Positions 7,742 through 14,599 of a stretch of DNA of 18,313 bases are shown here, one piece after another. A model generated the notes under the pieces. It saw only the letters and a program-made list of their open reading frames with translations. It made no database searches and was not told the origin of the DNA. The position numbers were made by a program, and so were the translations under genes. This stretch comes from Bacteroidota bacterium (GTDB taxonomy: Bacteria; Bacteroidota; Bacteroidia; Flavobacteriales; Flavobacteriaceae): positions 1 to 18,313 of the forward strand of contig CANINJ010000005.1 in the NCBI GenBank assembly GCA_947468985.1. Reading direction: 5' to 3'. Each line of letters starts with the position of its first letter. Within the stretch, counting starts at the first letter, position 1.

Positions 7742-9718
7742 TTGATTTCAAAAGCAACCATTGATACCGTTTTCGAAACTGCTCGAGTAGAGGAGGTTAT
7801 TGGCGATTTTGTTCAATTGAAACGCGCCGGAAGTAATTTCAAAGGCCTGAGTCCTTTCTCTGACGAGCGTTCCCCATCTTTTATGGTTTCGCCTGTGAAG
7901 CAAATTTGGAAAGATTTTAGTTCTGGAAAAGGCGGAAATTCAGTTGCTTTTTTGATGGAGCACGAACATTTCACCTATCCAGAAGCCATTCGATATTTGG
8001 CTAAAAAGTACAATATCGAAATTGAAGAAACTGTTCAAACAGATGAAGAAAAAGTAAATACTGATGTTCGCGAGAGTATGTATTTGGTTTCTGAATTTGC
8101 AAAAAATTACTTTCAGGATGTACTATTAAATTCAGAAGAAGGAAAAGCCATTGGTTATTCTTATTTTAAAGAACGTGGTTTTACCAATGAAACTATCAAG
8201 AAATTTGCGTTGGGTTATTCGCCTGAAACTTGGGATGCATTTACCAAAGAAGCATTAGGCAAAGGTTATAAATTGGAATTTTTGGAAAGTACAGGTTTGA
8301 CAATTCCAAGAGACGACCGTCCATTTGACAGGTTCAAAGGGCGCGTAATGTTTCCAATTCAGAGTATGTCGGGTAGGATTTTGGGTTTTGGAGGAAGAAT
8401 TCTTACTAATGACAAAAAAGCGGCCAAATATCTGAATTCACCTGAGAGTGATATTTACCATAAAAGTAAAGTTTTATATGGAATTTTTCAGGCAAAACAA
8501 GCTATTGCGAAACAAAATAACTGTTTTTTAGTAGAAGGTTATACCGATGTAATTCAGTTCAATCAATCTGGAATTGAGAACGTGGTTTCCTCTTCGGGAA
8601 CGGCTTTAACGCCAGACCAAATCCGTTTAATCAATAGATTAACAAAAAATGTTACGGTGCTTTTTGACGGTGATGCTGCAGGATTACGTGCTTCTATTCG
8701 AGGAATCGATTTGATTTTGGAAGAAGGAATGAATGTTCGCGTTTGTGCTTTTCCTGATGGAGAAGATCCAGATAGTTTTGCTCGAAAAACTCCTTATGAA
8801 GATTTGGTTTTGTATTTAGAAGAAAATTCTAAAGATTTTATTCAGTTCAAAGCATCTCTTTTGATGAAAGATGCGAAGAATGATCCGATAAAAAAAGCAG
8901 AATTAATTCGGGATATGGTTTCTAGCATTTCTAAAATTCCAGACCGAATTCAACGTGAAATATATATCCAAGAATGTTCTCGAATTATGGATATTTCCGA
9001 GCAAGTGTTGCTGAGTACTTTGGCACAATTGGTTAAGAAAGACATAACAGAAACAGGAAAAAAAATAAAGCAAGAGCAAAAAGCTTTTGAAATTGTAAAA
9101 AGTGACACTTCAATTGCAGTTGAAAAAGTTGATGTTTTATATCAATTGGAACGAAAAATAATTGAGATTTTACTTTTATATGGAAACTTAAAAGAAGAAT
9201 TTGAAGATGTACTATTGAGAACAAATGCCGATGGGGAATTAGAAAATAGCATCGAGAAAAAAGAATATTTCGTTTTCCAAAGAGTATATTTAAGCTTGCA
9301 AGAAGATGAGGTTGAACTCGCAAATGAATTATTTAAAGGAATTTATACTAATTTAGTAGATTACTTCCATCAAAATGAGAACTTCAATATTGAGCACTAT
9401 TTGATGCAATTGCCACAAGAGTTTGCTCAAGAAGTTACTGATATTTTGATGGAAGATGAAAAATTAGCGTTGCACGATTGGAGTGGACAAAACATCTTTG
9501 TCAAGCAAAAAAACGAAACGATTAGTCAGTATGTTTCCGAAACAATTCTAACGATGAGATGGTATTTAGTAGATAAAATCATTGAGGAATTAAAAGGCTC
9601 AATTTTGCCAGAACCCGATGCTGACAACACGGATTCATTGTCGTTAGCGATGGATTATTACAAATTAATCAATTCTTTTTCAAATAAATTAGGACGTGTG
9701 ATGTCACGTTATAACTAA
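7742..9718 (+). CDS. dnaG: DNA primase, zinc ribbon without zinc ligands
   Basis: DnaG synthesises RNA primers at the replication fork. The start is TTG at 7742: an in-frame TAA lies at 7733-7735, the next ATG falls at residue 48, and the family's N-terminal region (xTIDxVxxxxxxxEVIxDFVxLK) begins at once. The N-terminal CHC2-type domain keeps its frame (NFKGLSPFSDERSPSFMVSP, 32-51, then WKDFSSGKGGN, 56-66). The four metal positions of the usual Cys-x2-His…Cys-x2-Cys are S37, S40, D58 and S61. The catalytic core looks intact: the RNA-polymerase basic motif region GRVMFPIQ (200-207), and the TOPRIM motifs EGYTD (265-269), DGDAAG (309-314) and EDPDSF (341-346). The helicase-binding C-terminal part is diverged. 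The 658 aa are slightly longer than E. coli (581 by memory). The stop interleaves with the convergent response-regulator stop. Confidence 0.95.
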   Translation: MISKATIDTVFETARVEEVIGDFVQLKRAGSNFKGLSPFSDERSPSFMVSPVKQIWKDFSSGKGGNSVAFLMEHEHFTYPEAIRYLAKKYNIEIEETVQTDEEKVNTDVRESMYLVSEFAKNYFQDVLLNSEEGKAIGYSYFKERGFTNETIKKFALGYSPETWDAFTKEALGKGYKLEFLESTGLTIPRDDRPFDRFKGRVMFPIQSMSGRILGFGGRILTNDKKAAKYLNSPESDIYHKSKVLYGIFQAKQAIAKQNNCFLVEGYTDVIQFNQSGIENVVSSSGTALTPDQIRLINRLTKNVTVLFDGDAAGLRASIRGIDLILEEGMNVRVCAFPDGEDPDSFARKTPYEDLVLYLEENSKDFIQFKASLLMKDAKNDPIKKAELIRDMVSSISKIPDRIQREIYIQECSRIMDISEQVLLSTLAQLVKKDITETGKKIKQEQKAFEIVKSDTSIAVEKVDVLYQLERKIIEILLLYGNLKEEFEDVLLRTNADGELENSIEKKEYFVFQRVYLSLQEDEVELANELFKGIYTNLVDYFHQNENFNIEHYLMQLPQEFAQEVTDILMEDEKLALHDWSGQNIFVKQKNETISQYVSETILTMRWYLVDKIIEELKGSILPEPDADNTDSLSLAMDYYKLINSFSNKLGRVMSRYN

Positions 9719-10344
9719 ACTATTTCTAATTTTTTAGCCTTATTTACTAAATCAACTAAATTGGTAACATTTAGTTTTGTCAGCAATCTCAATTTATAAG
9801 TGCTAATTGTTTTTTCGTTGAGGTGAAGAATTTTAGAGATTTCATTGTTCTTTTTTCCATCACTTAAATAGCGCAAAACCTCAATTTCTCTATTGGAAAG
9901 TTTACGATAAAGGCGTTCGCTTTTATTTTGACGACCAATTAGTGCCAAGTTTTTCTTTACTGAATCACTCAAAACAATATCGCCGTGACTCACTTTTTGT
10001 ATTATTGTCCCAAGAGTTTCTAACTTTTCTGACTTATGAACATAAGCAGAAATACCCGATTTTATTGCGTTTGGAGCATAAATTTGTTCTGAAAGCCCAG
10101 AAAAAATAATCACTTTTGTATTCGGATTATTTTTTAAAATTGCTTTTACATCAAAAATACTTGAAAGCCCATTGAGCTCAAGGTCAAGTATTAAAATGTC
10201 AATTTTTTTCGTTTTAAGTGCATCTTGAATCATAGAAAAGTTTCCAATATTAGAAACAATACTAATATCGGAATTGTCTTTAAAATACGATTTTATCCCA
10301 AAATGAACTACTGGAAAATTATCTGCAATACAAACATTTATCAT
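9715..10344 (-). CDS. NarL/FixJ-type response regulator (receiver + LuxR HTH)
   Basis: This is a two-component response regulator that should bind DNA. The receiver domain (about 1-120) has the phospho-acceptor D54 in ILILDLELNG, a Ser82 switch residue in IIFSGLS and the conserved K104 in YVHKSEK. The Mg-binding acidic pair, normally Asp-Asp before His-Pro, reads D8-N9-F10-P11, so one acid is missing. The LuxR-type helix-turn-helix occupies about 147-207 (LSNREIEVLRYLSDGKKNNEI, then EKTISTYKLRLLTKL). No histidine kinase is next to it, making it an orphan here. It converges on dnaG with a 4-bp overlap of the two stop codons. The ATG at 10344 opens directly on the first receiver strand. Target genes are unknown. 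Confidence 0.9.
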   Translation of the reverse strand: MINVCIADNFPVVHFGIKSYFKDNSDISIVSNIGNFSMIQDALKTKKIDILILDLELNGLSSIFDVKAILKNNPNTKVIIFSGLSEQIYAPNAIKSGISAYVHKSEKLETLGTIIQKVSHGDIVLSDSVKKNLALIGRQNKSERLYRKLSNREIEVLRYLSDGKKNNEISKILHLNEKTISTYKLRLLTKLNVTNLVDLVNKAKKLEIV

Positions 10345-10435
10345 AATTTCTAATTTTTAAATTATTATAACTATTTGAGGGTAAGTAAAGTTACGAAATT
10401 TAAATTGTAATTTTATTAAAAAATAAGTTAATAAT

Positions 10436-11242
10436 TTATATAAATTCTGAAGGAATCAAACAAACAGGTATTGGATTCATTTTATGCTGATTTATTGTAT
10501 TCAATCTCTTGTAAATTGAAAATACAATTTGTTCTCTTTCTGAAAAATCAACTGCAGTTTTTCCTTTTTCATCTTCATGCATTGCCCATTCCAACTCATC
10601 ATAATTGGCTCCAAGTTGCTCCTCGTCCGTTCTTGCATCTCCAAAAAGTCCGTCCGAAGGTTCTGCTTTCAATATAGATTCAGGTATTTTTAAAAATTCT
10701 CCAAGCGCAAAAACATCCGATTTCATCAAATCTGCAATTGGACTTAAATCTACGCCGCCATCACCATATTTTGTATAGAAACCAACACCAAAATCTTCCA
10801 CTTTATTCCCAGTTCCAGCAACTAAATATCCATAAATTCCTGCATGATAATACAAAGTAGTCATTCGCAATCGCGCCCGAGTATTTGCCAAAGCAAGGTA
10901 TTTTCTGTTTTCATCATCGCCAGTTGGAACCAAATCTACAAAACTGTCAAATACCGAAGTCAAATCTGCAATTGTACTAGAAACATTTGAAAACCTGTTT
11001 TTAAGTTGCAAAATGTGCTCTTTCCCTCGACTTACGTGACTTTCCGCCTGATGAATCGGCATTTCCACACACAAAGTTGGCAATCCCGTTTGGGCACATA
11101 ATGTAGAAGTAACCGCCGAATCAACTCCGCCAGAAATTCCTATTACAAATCCATTCGTTTTTGAAGCAATCGCATATTCTTTTAACCAATTGACAATGTG
11201 ATTGTTAACTTTTTCAACTTGAATTGTACTTTTTTTAGACAT
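10436..11242 (-). CDS. nadE: NH3-dependent NAD+ synthetase
   Basis: NadE amidates nicotinic acid adenine dinucleotide to NAD+ using ATP and ammonia. With the start chosen at 11242 the protein is 268 aa, the size of the short ammonia-using form; no N-terminal glutaminase domain is present. The PP-loop ATP motif ISGGVDSA is at residues 36-43. AGTGNKVEDFGVGFYTKYGDG and GVDLSPIADLMKSDVFAL, further on, are the substrate and subunit-interface segments of the family, and EPSDGLFGDARTDEEQLG follows. The frame extends 39 codons upstream to 11359, but that stretch is not family-like and contains a -7 element, so I start at MSKKSTIQ. It is divergent from gldB and 91 nt upstream of the response-regulator gene on the same strand. 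Confidence 0.93.
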   Translation of the reverse strand: MSKKSTIQVEKVNNHIVNWLKEYAIASKTNGFVIGISGGVDSAVTSTLCAQTGLPTLCVEMPIHQAESHVSRGKEHILQLKNRFSNVSSTIADLTSVFDSFVDLVPTGDDENRKYLALANTRARLRMTTLYYHAGIYGYLVAGTGNKVEDFGVGFYTKYGDGGVDLSPIADLMKSDVFALGEFLKIPESILKAEPSDGLFGDARTDEEQLGANYDELEWAMHEDEKGKTAVDFSEREQIVFSIYKRLNTINQHKMNPIPVCLIPSEFI

Positions 11243-11245
11243 ATT

Positions 11246-11287
11246 TTGTAAAATTTTAAAATACTGCAATGTATCTTTGCAAAAATA
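11246..11287. promoter_or_regulatory. Back-to-back promoter elements between nadE and gldB
   Basis: TATCTTTG (11272-11279, + strand) abuts CAAAAATA (11280-11287), which reads TATTTTTG on the minus strand. Both match TAnnTTTG, and the 16-bp unit is palindromic at 14 of 16 positions. For the plus direction a TTG lies at 11246-11248 with a long 23-nt spacer, giving a gldB leader near 95 nt. For the minus direction no TTG is found at the usual distance; a start near 11276 would give nadE a leader of about 34 nt. Confidence 0.6.
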
Positions 11288-11377
11288 ATAATTATTTGGA
11301 GCTATTTCCTGCTTTCCGTTCCAATCTTTTTTTTCGTGCCTCAAAAAAAGGATTTCCACTGCACTCAGGGCTAAAAA

Positions 11378-12343
11378 ATGTCTAATATGAAAAATTTGTT
11401 GTCTTTATTCTCATTATTGGTGCTTTTGGCATCTTGCGATAAAAAAAGTAAAATCGAAAAAGAAATCGAAAACATTCTGGTATCTGTAAAGGTAGAACGT
11501 TTCGACAAAATTTTCAATGAAACCCCAGTTTCAAATCTTTCGCAAATCAAACAAAAATACCCGTATTTATTTCCCGTTGCAACACCAGATTCTGTTTGGG
11601 TTAATAAAATGAAAAATCCATTAAACAGAGAATTATACACGGAAGTGCAGAAAAAATACTCTAATTTTGAAAAGGTAAATACCGATTTAGATAATCTTTT
11701 CCGTCATATAAAATACTATTTCCCAAAAACGAAAACACCAAAAGTGATTACTCTGATTTCAGAAATGGATTATCAAAACAAAGCAATTTATGCAGATACT
11801 TTGGTCGTAATTTCTTTAGATTTATATTTAGGTAAAAAGCATAAATTTTATGAGTTTCCAGAATATCTAAAACAAAATTTCGAGGAAAATCAAATTATGC
11901 CTGATATTGTTTCCAGTTTTGCAGCAACAAAAATCCCATATATTTCAGATAATACCTTACTTTCGCAAATGATTTATGCTGGAAAAGAATTGTATCTAAA
12001 AGACGTTTTATTACCCGAAACTACCGATGCTGAAAAAATTGGTTACACACCAGAACAAATAACGTGGTGCCAAGAAAACGAAAGTTATATGTGGCGTTAT
12101 TTTATGGAAGATAAATTATTGTACAGCACCGATTCTAAATTACCAAACCGATTTATTAATGTTGCACCGTTCTCGAAATTCTATTTGGAAATCGATAACG
12201 AAACCCCGGGAAGAGTAGGAACGTGGGTTGGATGGCAAATTGTTCGTTCTTTTATGAATAATAATGATGTAACTTTGCAACAAGTATTGCAAATGGATTC
12301 AATGGAATTATTTCAAAAATCAAAATACAAACCTAAAAAATAA
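11378..12343 (+). CDS. gldB: Gliding motility lipoprotein GldB
   Basis: GldB is a lipoprotein needed for gliding and the associated type IX secretion-linked machinery in flavobacteria (established for Flavobacterium johnsoniae). The N-terminus is a lipoprotein signal peptide: a short basic start, a hydrophobic core (LLSLFSLLVLLA) and a lipobox ending at Cys20, followed by charged residues (DKKSK). The mature part is soluble and rich in aromatic and charged residues, including a VERFDKIFNE segment and a C-terminal GRVGTWVGWQIVRSFM stretch (roughly 277-292). The 321 aa agree with the family. The ATG at 11387 (MKNLLSL) would serve equally well as a start. The stop codon overlaps the gldC start by one base, so the pair is translationally coupled. 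The nadE-gldB-gldC neighbourhood supports the call. Confidence 0.9.
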   Translation: MSNMKNLLSLFSLLVLLASCDKKSKIEKEIENILVSVKVERFDKIFNETPVSNLSQIKQKYPYLFPVATPDSVWVNKMKNPLNRELYTEVQKKYSNFEKVNTDLDNLFRHIKYYFPKTKTPKVITLISEMDYQNKAIYADTLVVISLDLYLGKKHKFYEFPEYLKQNFEENQIMPDIVSSFAATKIPYISDNTLLSQMIYAGKELYLKDVLLPETTDAEKIGYTPEQITWCQENESYMWRYFMEDKLLYSTDSKLPNRFINVAPFSKFYLEIDNETPGRVGTWVGWQIVRSFMNNNDVTLQQVLQMDSMELFQKSKYKPKK

Positions 12344-12675
12344 TGGCAAATTCAACCTCTGAAATTAAATTTTTCGTAGAATTAGACGAAAATAAAGTAC
12401 CCGAAAAATTAAGCTGGACAGCACAAGATGGTGGCGTTCAAGCTGAAGATGCCAAAGCCATTATGCTTTCTATTTGGGACAGTAAGGCACAAGAATCTTT
12501 GCGAATCGATTTGTGGACAAAAGATATGCCAGTTGACGAAATGAAATTGTTTTTTCATCAAACTTTAGTTGCGATGTCTGATACTTTCAAACGTGCTACT
12601 GACGACGAAAAAATGTCGGACACAATGAAAGATTTCTGTGATTATTTCGCTGAAAAATTAGATTTGAATAAATAG
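12343..12675 (+). CDS. gldC: Gliding motility protein GldC
   Basis: GldC is a small cytoplasmic-looking protein of 110 aa encoded right after gldB, overlapping its stop by one base (TAATG). It has no signal peptide, no membrane segment and no cysteine-based motif. The sequence is acidic, with a first half like a small beta-rich domain (EIKFFVELDENKVPEKLSW, then a DGG) and a helical C-terminal half (LFFHQTLVAMSDTFKRATDD, then a DFCDYFAEKL helix). The F. johnsoniae homologue is encoded beside gldB and, as I recall, is linked to efficient gliding without being strictly essential. Its biochemical role is not known to me. A bidirectional terminator follows within 20 nt. Confidence 0.9.
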   Translation: MANSTSEIKFFVELDENKVPEKLSWTAQDGGVQAEDAKAIMLSIWDSKAQESLRIDLWTKDMPVDEMKLFFHQTLVAMSDTFKRATDDEKMSDTMKDFCDYFAEKLDLNK

Positions 12676-12694
12676 GTGTCAACTTTTTCTAAAG

Positions 12695-12735
12695 AAAAAA
12701 TCCCAAAACACATTGATGTATTTTGGGATTTTTTT
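12695..12735. terminator. Bidirectional terminator between gldC and engB
   Basis: AAAAAATCCCAAAA (12695-12708) pairs with TTTTGGGATTTTTT (12721-12734), and the loop can pair further (ACAT with ATGT). The A-run on the left and T-run on the right allow it to end gldC transcripts on the plus strand and engB transcripts on the minus strand. Confidence 0.9.
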
Positions 12736-12751
12736 ATTTGAAAAAGAATTT

Positions 12752-13372
12752 TTAAAACTGACTGTTGTTTTTGAAAACTTCTTGATTTACTTCGTCTATA
12801 TAATTTAATAATTCCATTTTTCCGGTTGATTCTGTTGCGGAAGTCACAAAATGATTTGGCATTTCAGCCCAATTATTTGCAAACATTTGCTTTTTGTAAG
12901 CTGCAATATGGGAATCAATTTTCACTTTACTGATTTTATCGGCTTTTGTAAAAACAATGCAAAAAGGTATTTCACTTTCCCCCATATACGACATAAATTC
13001 AATGTCAATATTTTGCGCTTCGTGACGAATATCTATCAAAACAAAAGCGCAAACGAGTTGTTCTCTTGTTTCAAAATAGTCGGTTATAAATTGTTGAAAA
13101 ACAGATTTCGTTTTTTTGGAAACTTTTGCATATCCATAACCAGGTAAATCGACTAAGAACCAATTATTGTTAATCAAAAAGTGATTTATCAATTGGGTTT
13201 TTCCAGGTCTTCCAGAAGTTTTTGCTAAGTTTTTATGATTCGTCAGCATATTTATCAAAGAGGATTTCCCAACATTTGAACGACCAATAAAGGCATATTC
13301 TGGCAAGAAATCTTTCGGACATTTATCAACTTCAGAATTGCTGATTATAAATTCGGCGGTATTAATTTTCAT
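12752..13372 (-). CDS. engB: Ribosome-biogenesis GTPase EngB/YsxC (YihA)
   Basis: EngB is a TrmE-Era-type GTPase that helps assemble the large ribosomal subunit and is usually essential. With the start at 13372 (MKINTAEF) it has 206 aa, normal for the family. All G motifs are present: the G1 P-loop GRSNVGKSS (30-38), the switch I region KTSGRPGKTQ (51-60) with its conserved threonine, G3 DLPGYGYAK (75-83), G4 TKAD (142-145) and G5 SAT (178-180). The frame runs on to an ATG at 13393, but that codon lies on the predicted -7 element TACCTTTG, so it should not be transcribed; I reject it. The gene converges on gldC and is followed by a shared terminator. Confidence 0.95.
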   Translation of the reverse strand: MKINTAEFIISNSEVDKCPKDFLPEYAFIGRSNVGKSSLINMLTNHKNLAKTSGRPGKTQLINHFLINNNWFLVDLPGYGYAKVSKKTKSVFQQFITDYFETREQLVCAFVLIDIRHEAQNIDIEFMSYMGESEIPFCIVFTKADKISKVKIDSHIAAYKKQMFANNWAEMPNHFVTSATESTGKMELLNYIDEVNQEVFKNNSQF

Positions 13373-13390
13373 AATCAAATTTGATTTGTG

Positions 13391-13419
13391 CAAAGGTAGT
13401 TAAAAAAACACCACAACAA
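13391..13419 (-). promoter_or_regulatory. Promoter of engB
   Basis: On the minus strand TTG (13419-13417), an 18-nt spacer and TACCTTTG (13398-13391) fit the Bacteroidota consensus. Transcription would start near 13387, leaving a leader of about 15 nt before ATG 13372. The -33 TTG lies in one arm of the terminator of the upstream hydrolase gene. Confidence 0.7.
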
Positions 13420-13447
13420 TTCCAGTAAATACTCGAAATGTTGTGGT
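13402..13447 (-). terminator. Terminator of the alpha/beta hydrolase gene
   Basis: Read on the minus strand, ACCACAACA (13447-13439) pairs with TGTTGTGGT (13418-13410) across a 20-nt loop that can pair partly, and a G plus seven T follow (13409-13402). It starts 17 nt after the hydrolase stop. Confidence 0.8.
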
Positions 13448-13464
13448 ATATCTGTTTTGAAATA

Positions 13465-14232
13465 TTACAAATTTGCCTTTTGTAACCATTCATACATAAG
13501 TTCATTGAATTCGTCTGGTCTTTCCATCATTGCTGCGTGACCACATTTATCAATCCAATATAAAGTTGAATTTGGTAGTAATTTATGAAATTCTAACGCA
13601 ACATCTGGTGGCGTTACATTGTCGTTTTTCCCCCAAATAATACACGTTGGAATGTGCATTTTCGGCAAATCTTTAGCCATATTATGACGAATGGCACTTT
13701 TGGCTATCGTTAAGGTTTTAATTAATTTTATTCGGTCGTTTGCCATACTAAAAACTTCATCAACCATTTCTTTAGTAGCAATTTTTGGGTCGTAAAAAAC
13801 AGCTTCTGCCTTCTTTTGAATATAATCATAATCACCACGTCTTGGGTAACTATCGCCCATTGCGCTTTCATAAAGTCCTGAGCTACCTGTAATTACAAGT
13901 CCTAACATTTTCTCAGGATACATTTTTGCGTGGTATAAGGCAATGTGTCCACCCAACGAATTTCCCATTAGAATTACCCTGTCAAAACCTTTGAATGTGA
14001 TAAAATCTTTAACGTATTTGGCGAAAGCCTTCACATTAGTTCGTAATAGACTTTGAGTATAAATTGGCAATTCAGGTATAATAATTTTATAACCTTTTTG
14101 AGAAAAGTAAGCCCCAGCCGATTCGAAATTGCTTAAACCACCCATTAAACCGTGCAAAACGATGATTGGTGTTCCTTCGCCAGCTTCAAAATAGGTATAG
14201 CGTCCTTCTTTTTTTAATATGTGTTCCATCAT
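13465..14232 (-). CDS. Alpha/beta-fold hydrolase
   Basis: This is a single-domain alpha/beta hydrolase of 255 aa. The oxyanion HG motif is in IIVLHGLMGG (23-32). The nucleophile elbow GNSLGG (90-95) places Ser92, IIWGKNDN (198-205) supplies the acid Asp204, and KCGHAAM (229-235) supplies His232. All three catalytic residues are therefore present. No signal peptide or membrane segment is visible, so it is probably cytoplasmic. The overall pattern is that of the MhpC/YcaC-like esterase, lipase and C-C hydrolase superfamily; the substrate cannot be assigned. Two adjacent ATG codons (14232 and 14229) could start it. It sits between engB and the division cluster on the opposite strand from mraZ, a place where I recall such a hydrolase in other flavobacteria. 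The gene has its own terminator. Confidence 0.88.
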   Translation of the reverse strand: MMEHILKKEGRYTYFEAGEGTPIIVLHGLMGGLSNFESAGAYFSQKGYKIIIPELPIYTQSLLRTNVKAFAKYVKDFITFKGFDRVILMGNSLGGHIALYHAKMYPEKMLGLVITGSSGLYESAMGDSYPRRGDYDYIQKKAEAVFYDPKIATKEMVDEVFSMANDRIKLIKTLTIAKSAIRHNMAKDLPKMHIPTCIIWGKNDNVTPPDVALEFHKLLPNSTLYWIDKCGHAAMMERPDEFNELMYEWLQKANL

Positions 14233-14254
14233 TATAATGACATTTCAATTTCGA

Positions 14255-14262
14255 CAAATATA
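14255..14262 (-). promoter_or_regulatory. Candidate -7 element of the hydrolase gene
   Basis: The plus-strand CAAATATA reads TATATTTG on the minus strand, an exact TAnnTTTG match that lies 22 nt before the ATG at 14232. No TTG stands 17-23 nt further upstream, so only half of the promoter is supported. Confidence 0.5.
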
Positions 14263-14508
14263 AGATTTTATAACCAAACATTAATTGTTGTTCAAAATAA
14301 ATGATTCCCACTATTTCCATTTATTAAATACAATTTAAATAATCATAAAGACTTCAATTTTTGTATTTCTAAAGTTGCAAATTCGATGTAAATGAATCGT
14401 AAATAATAAATTATTGAGTTTTTGTTTCTAATTTATGGGGTTTCTTAACAATTTGTCAAAGAACCTTTTATGGAAATAAACCTACAAATTATGGGTTTTT
14501 TGCAGGAA

Positions 14509-14555
14509 GTGGTAAAACTTATTAACAAAGTGGTACATTGTGGTAAATTGTGGTA
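14509..14555 (+). promoter_or_regulatory. Candidate MraZ operator: four GTGGTA repeats
   Basis: GTGGTA occurs at 14509-14514, 14530-14535, 14540-14545 and 14550-14555. The last three are exactly 10 bp apart and the first lies 21 bp upstream, about two helical turns, so all are on one face of the helix. They sit just upstream of the mraZ -7 element TATTTTTG (14566-14573), where the -33 contact would be. MraZ proteins of other bacteria are known to bind tandem short G-rich direct repeats with about 10-bp phasing before their own operon (TGGGN in E. coli, AAAGTG-type in mollicutes). Autoregulation at this site is an inference. Confidence 0.65.
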
Positions 14556-14565
14556 AAATTTTTTA

Positions 14566-14573
14566 TATTTTTG
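14566..14573 (+). promoter_or_regulatory. -7 element of the mraZ/dcw operon
   Basis: TATTTTTG matches TAnnTTTG and lies 26 nt before the TTG start of mraZ. TTG triplets upstream leave spacers of 15 or 25 nt (14548-14550 and 14538-14540), both outside the usual range and both within the GTGGTA array. The promoter may be weak or compete with bound MraZ. Confidence 0.6.
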
Positions 14574-14599
14574 TCAAAACCATTTCAAATACTATAAAA

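Larger units (their letters stand above)
14233..14599. other. Divergent intergenic region between the hydrolase and mraZ
   Basis: These 367 nt hold no plausible gene. The left end carries the hydrolase -7 element. The middle (about 14280-14500) is plain AT-rich sequence where I see no clear structure beyond a weak 5-bp AAACC/GGTTT hairpin near 14478-14497. The right end (14509-14573) holds the GTGGTA repeat array and the mraZ -7 element. Confidence 0.7.

Noticed and set aside
11243..11359. N-terminal extension of nadE by 39 codons
   Set aside because: The extension is not NadE-like and contains the minus-strand -7 element TATTTTTG (11287-11280); the start at 11242 gives the normal short-form length.
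13373..13393. Upstream ATG for engB at 13393
   Set aside because: It overlaps the predicted -7 element and would lie before the transcription start; ATG 13372 fits the family N-terminus.
14478..14497. AAACC…GGTTTTTT hairpin as a terminator
   Set aside because: The stem is only 5 bp and no plus-strand gene precedes it.
14540..14599. Longer MraZ start in the upstream open frame
   Set aside because: The stretch spans the GTGGTA repeats and the -7 element, and MraZ proteins begin just before the first AbrB-like strand.
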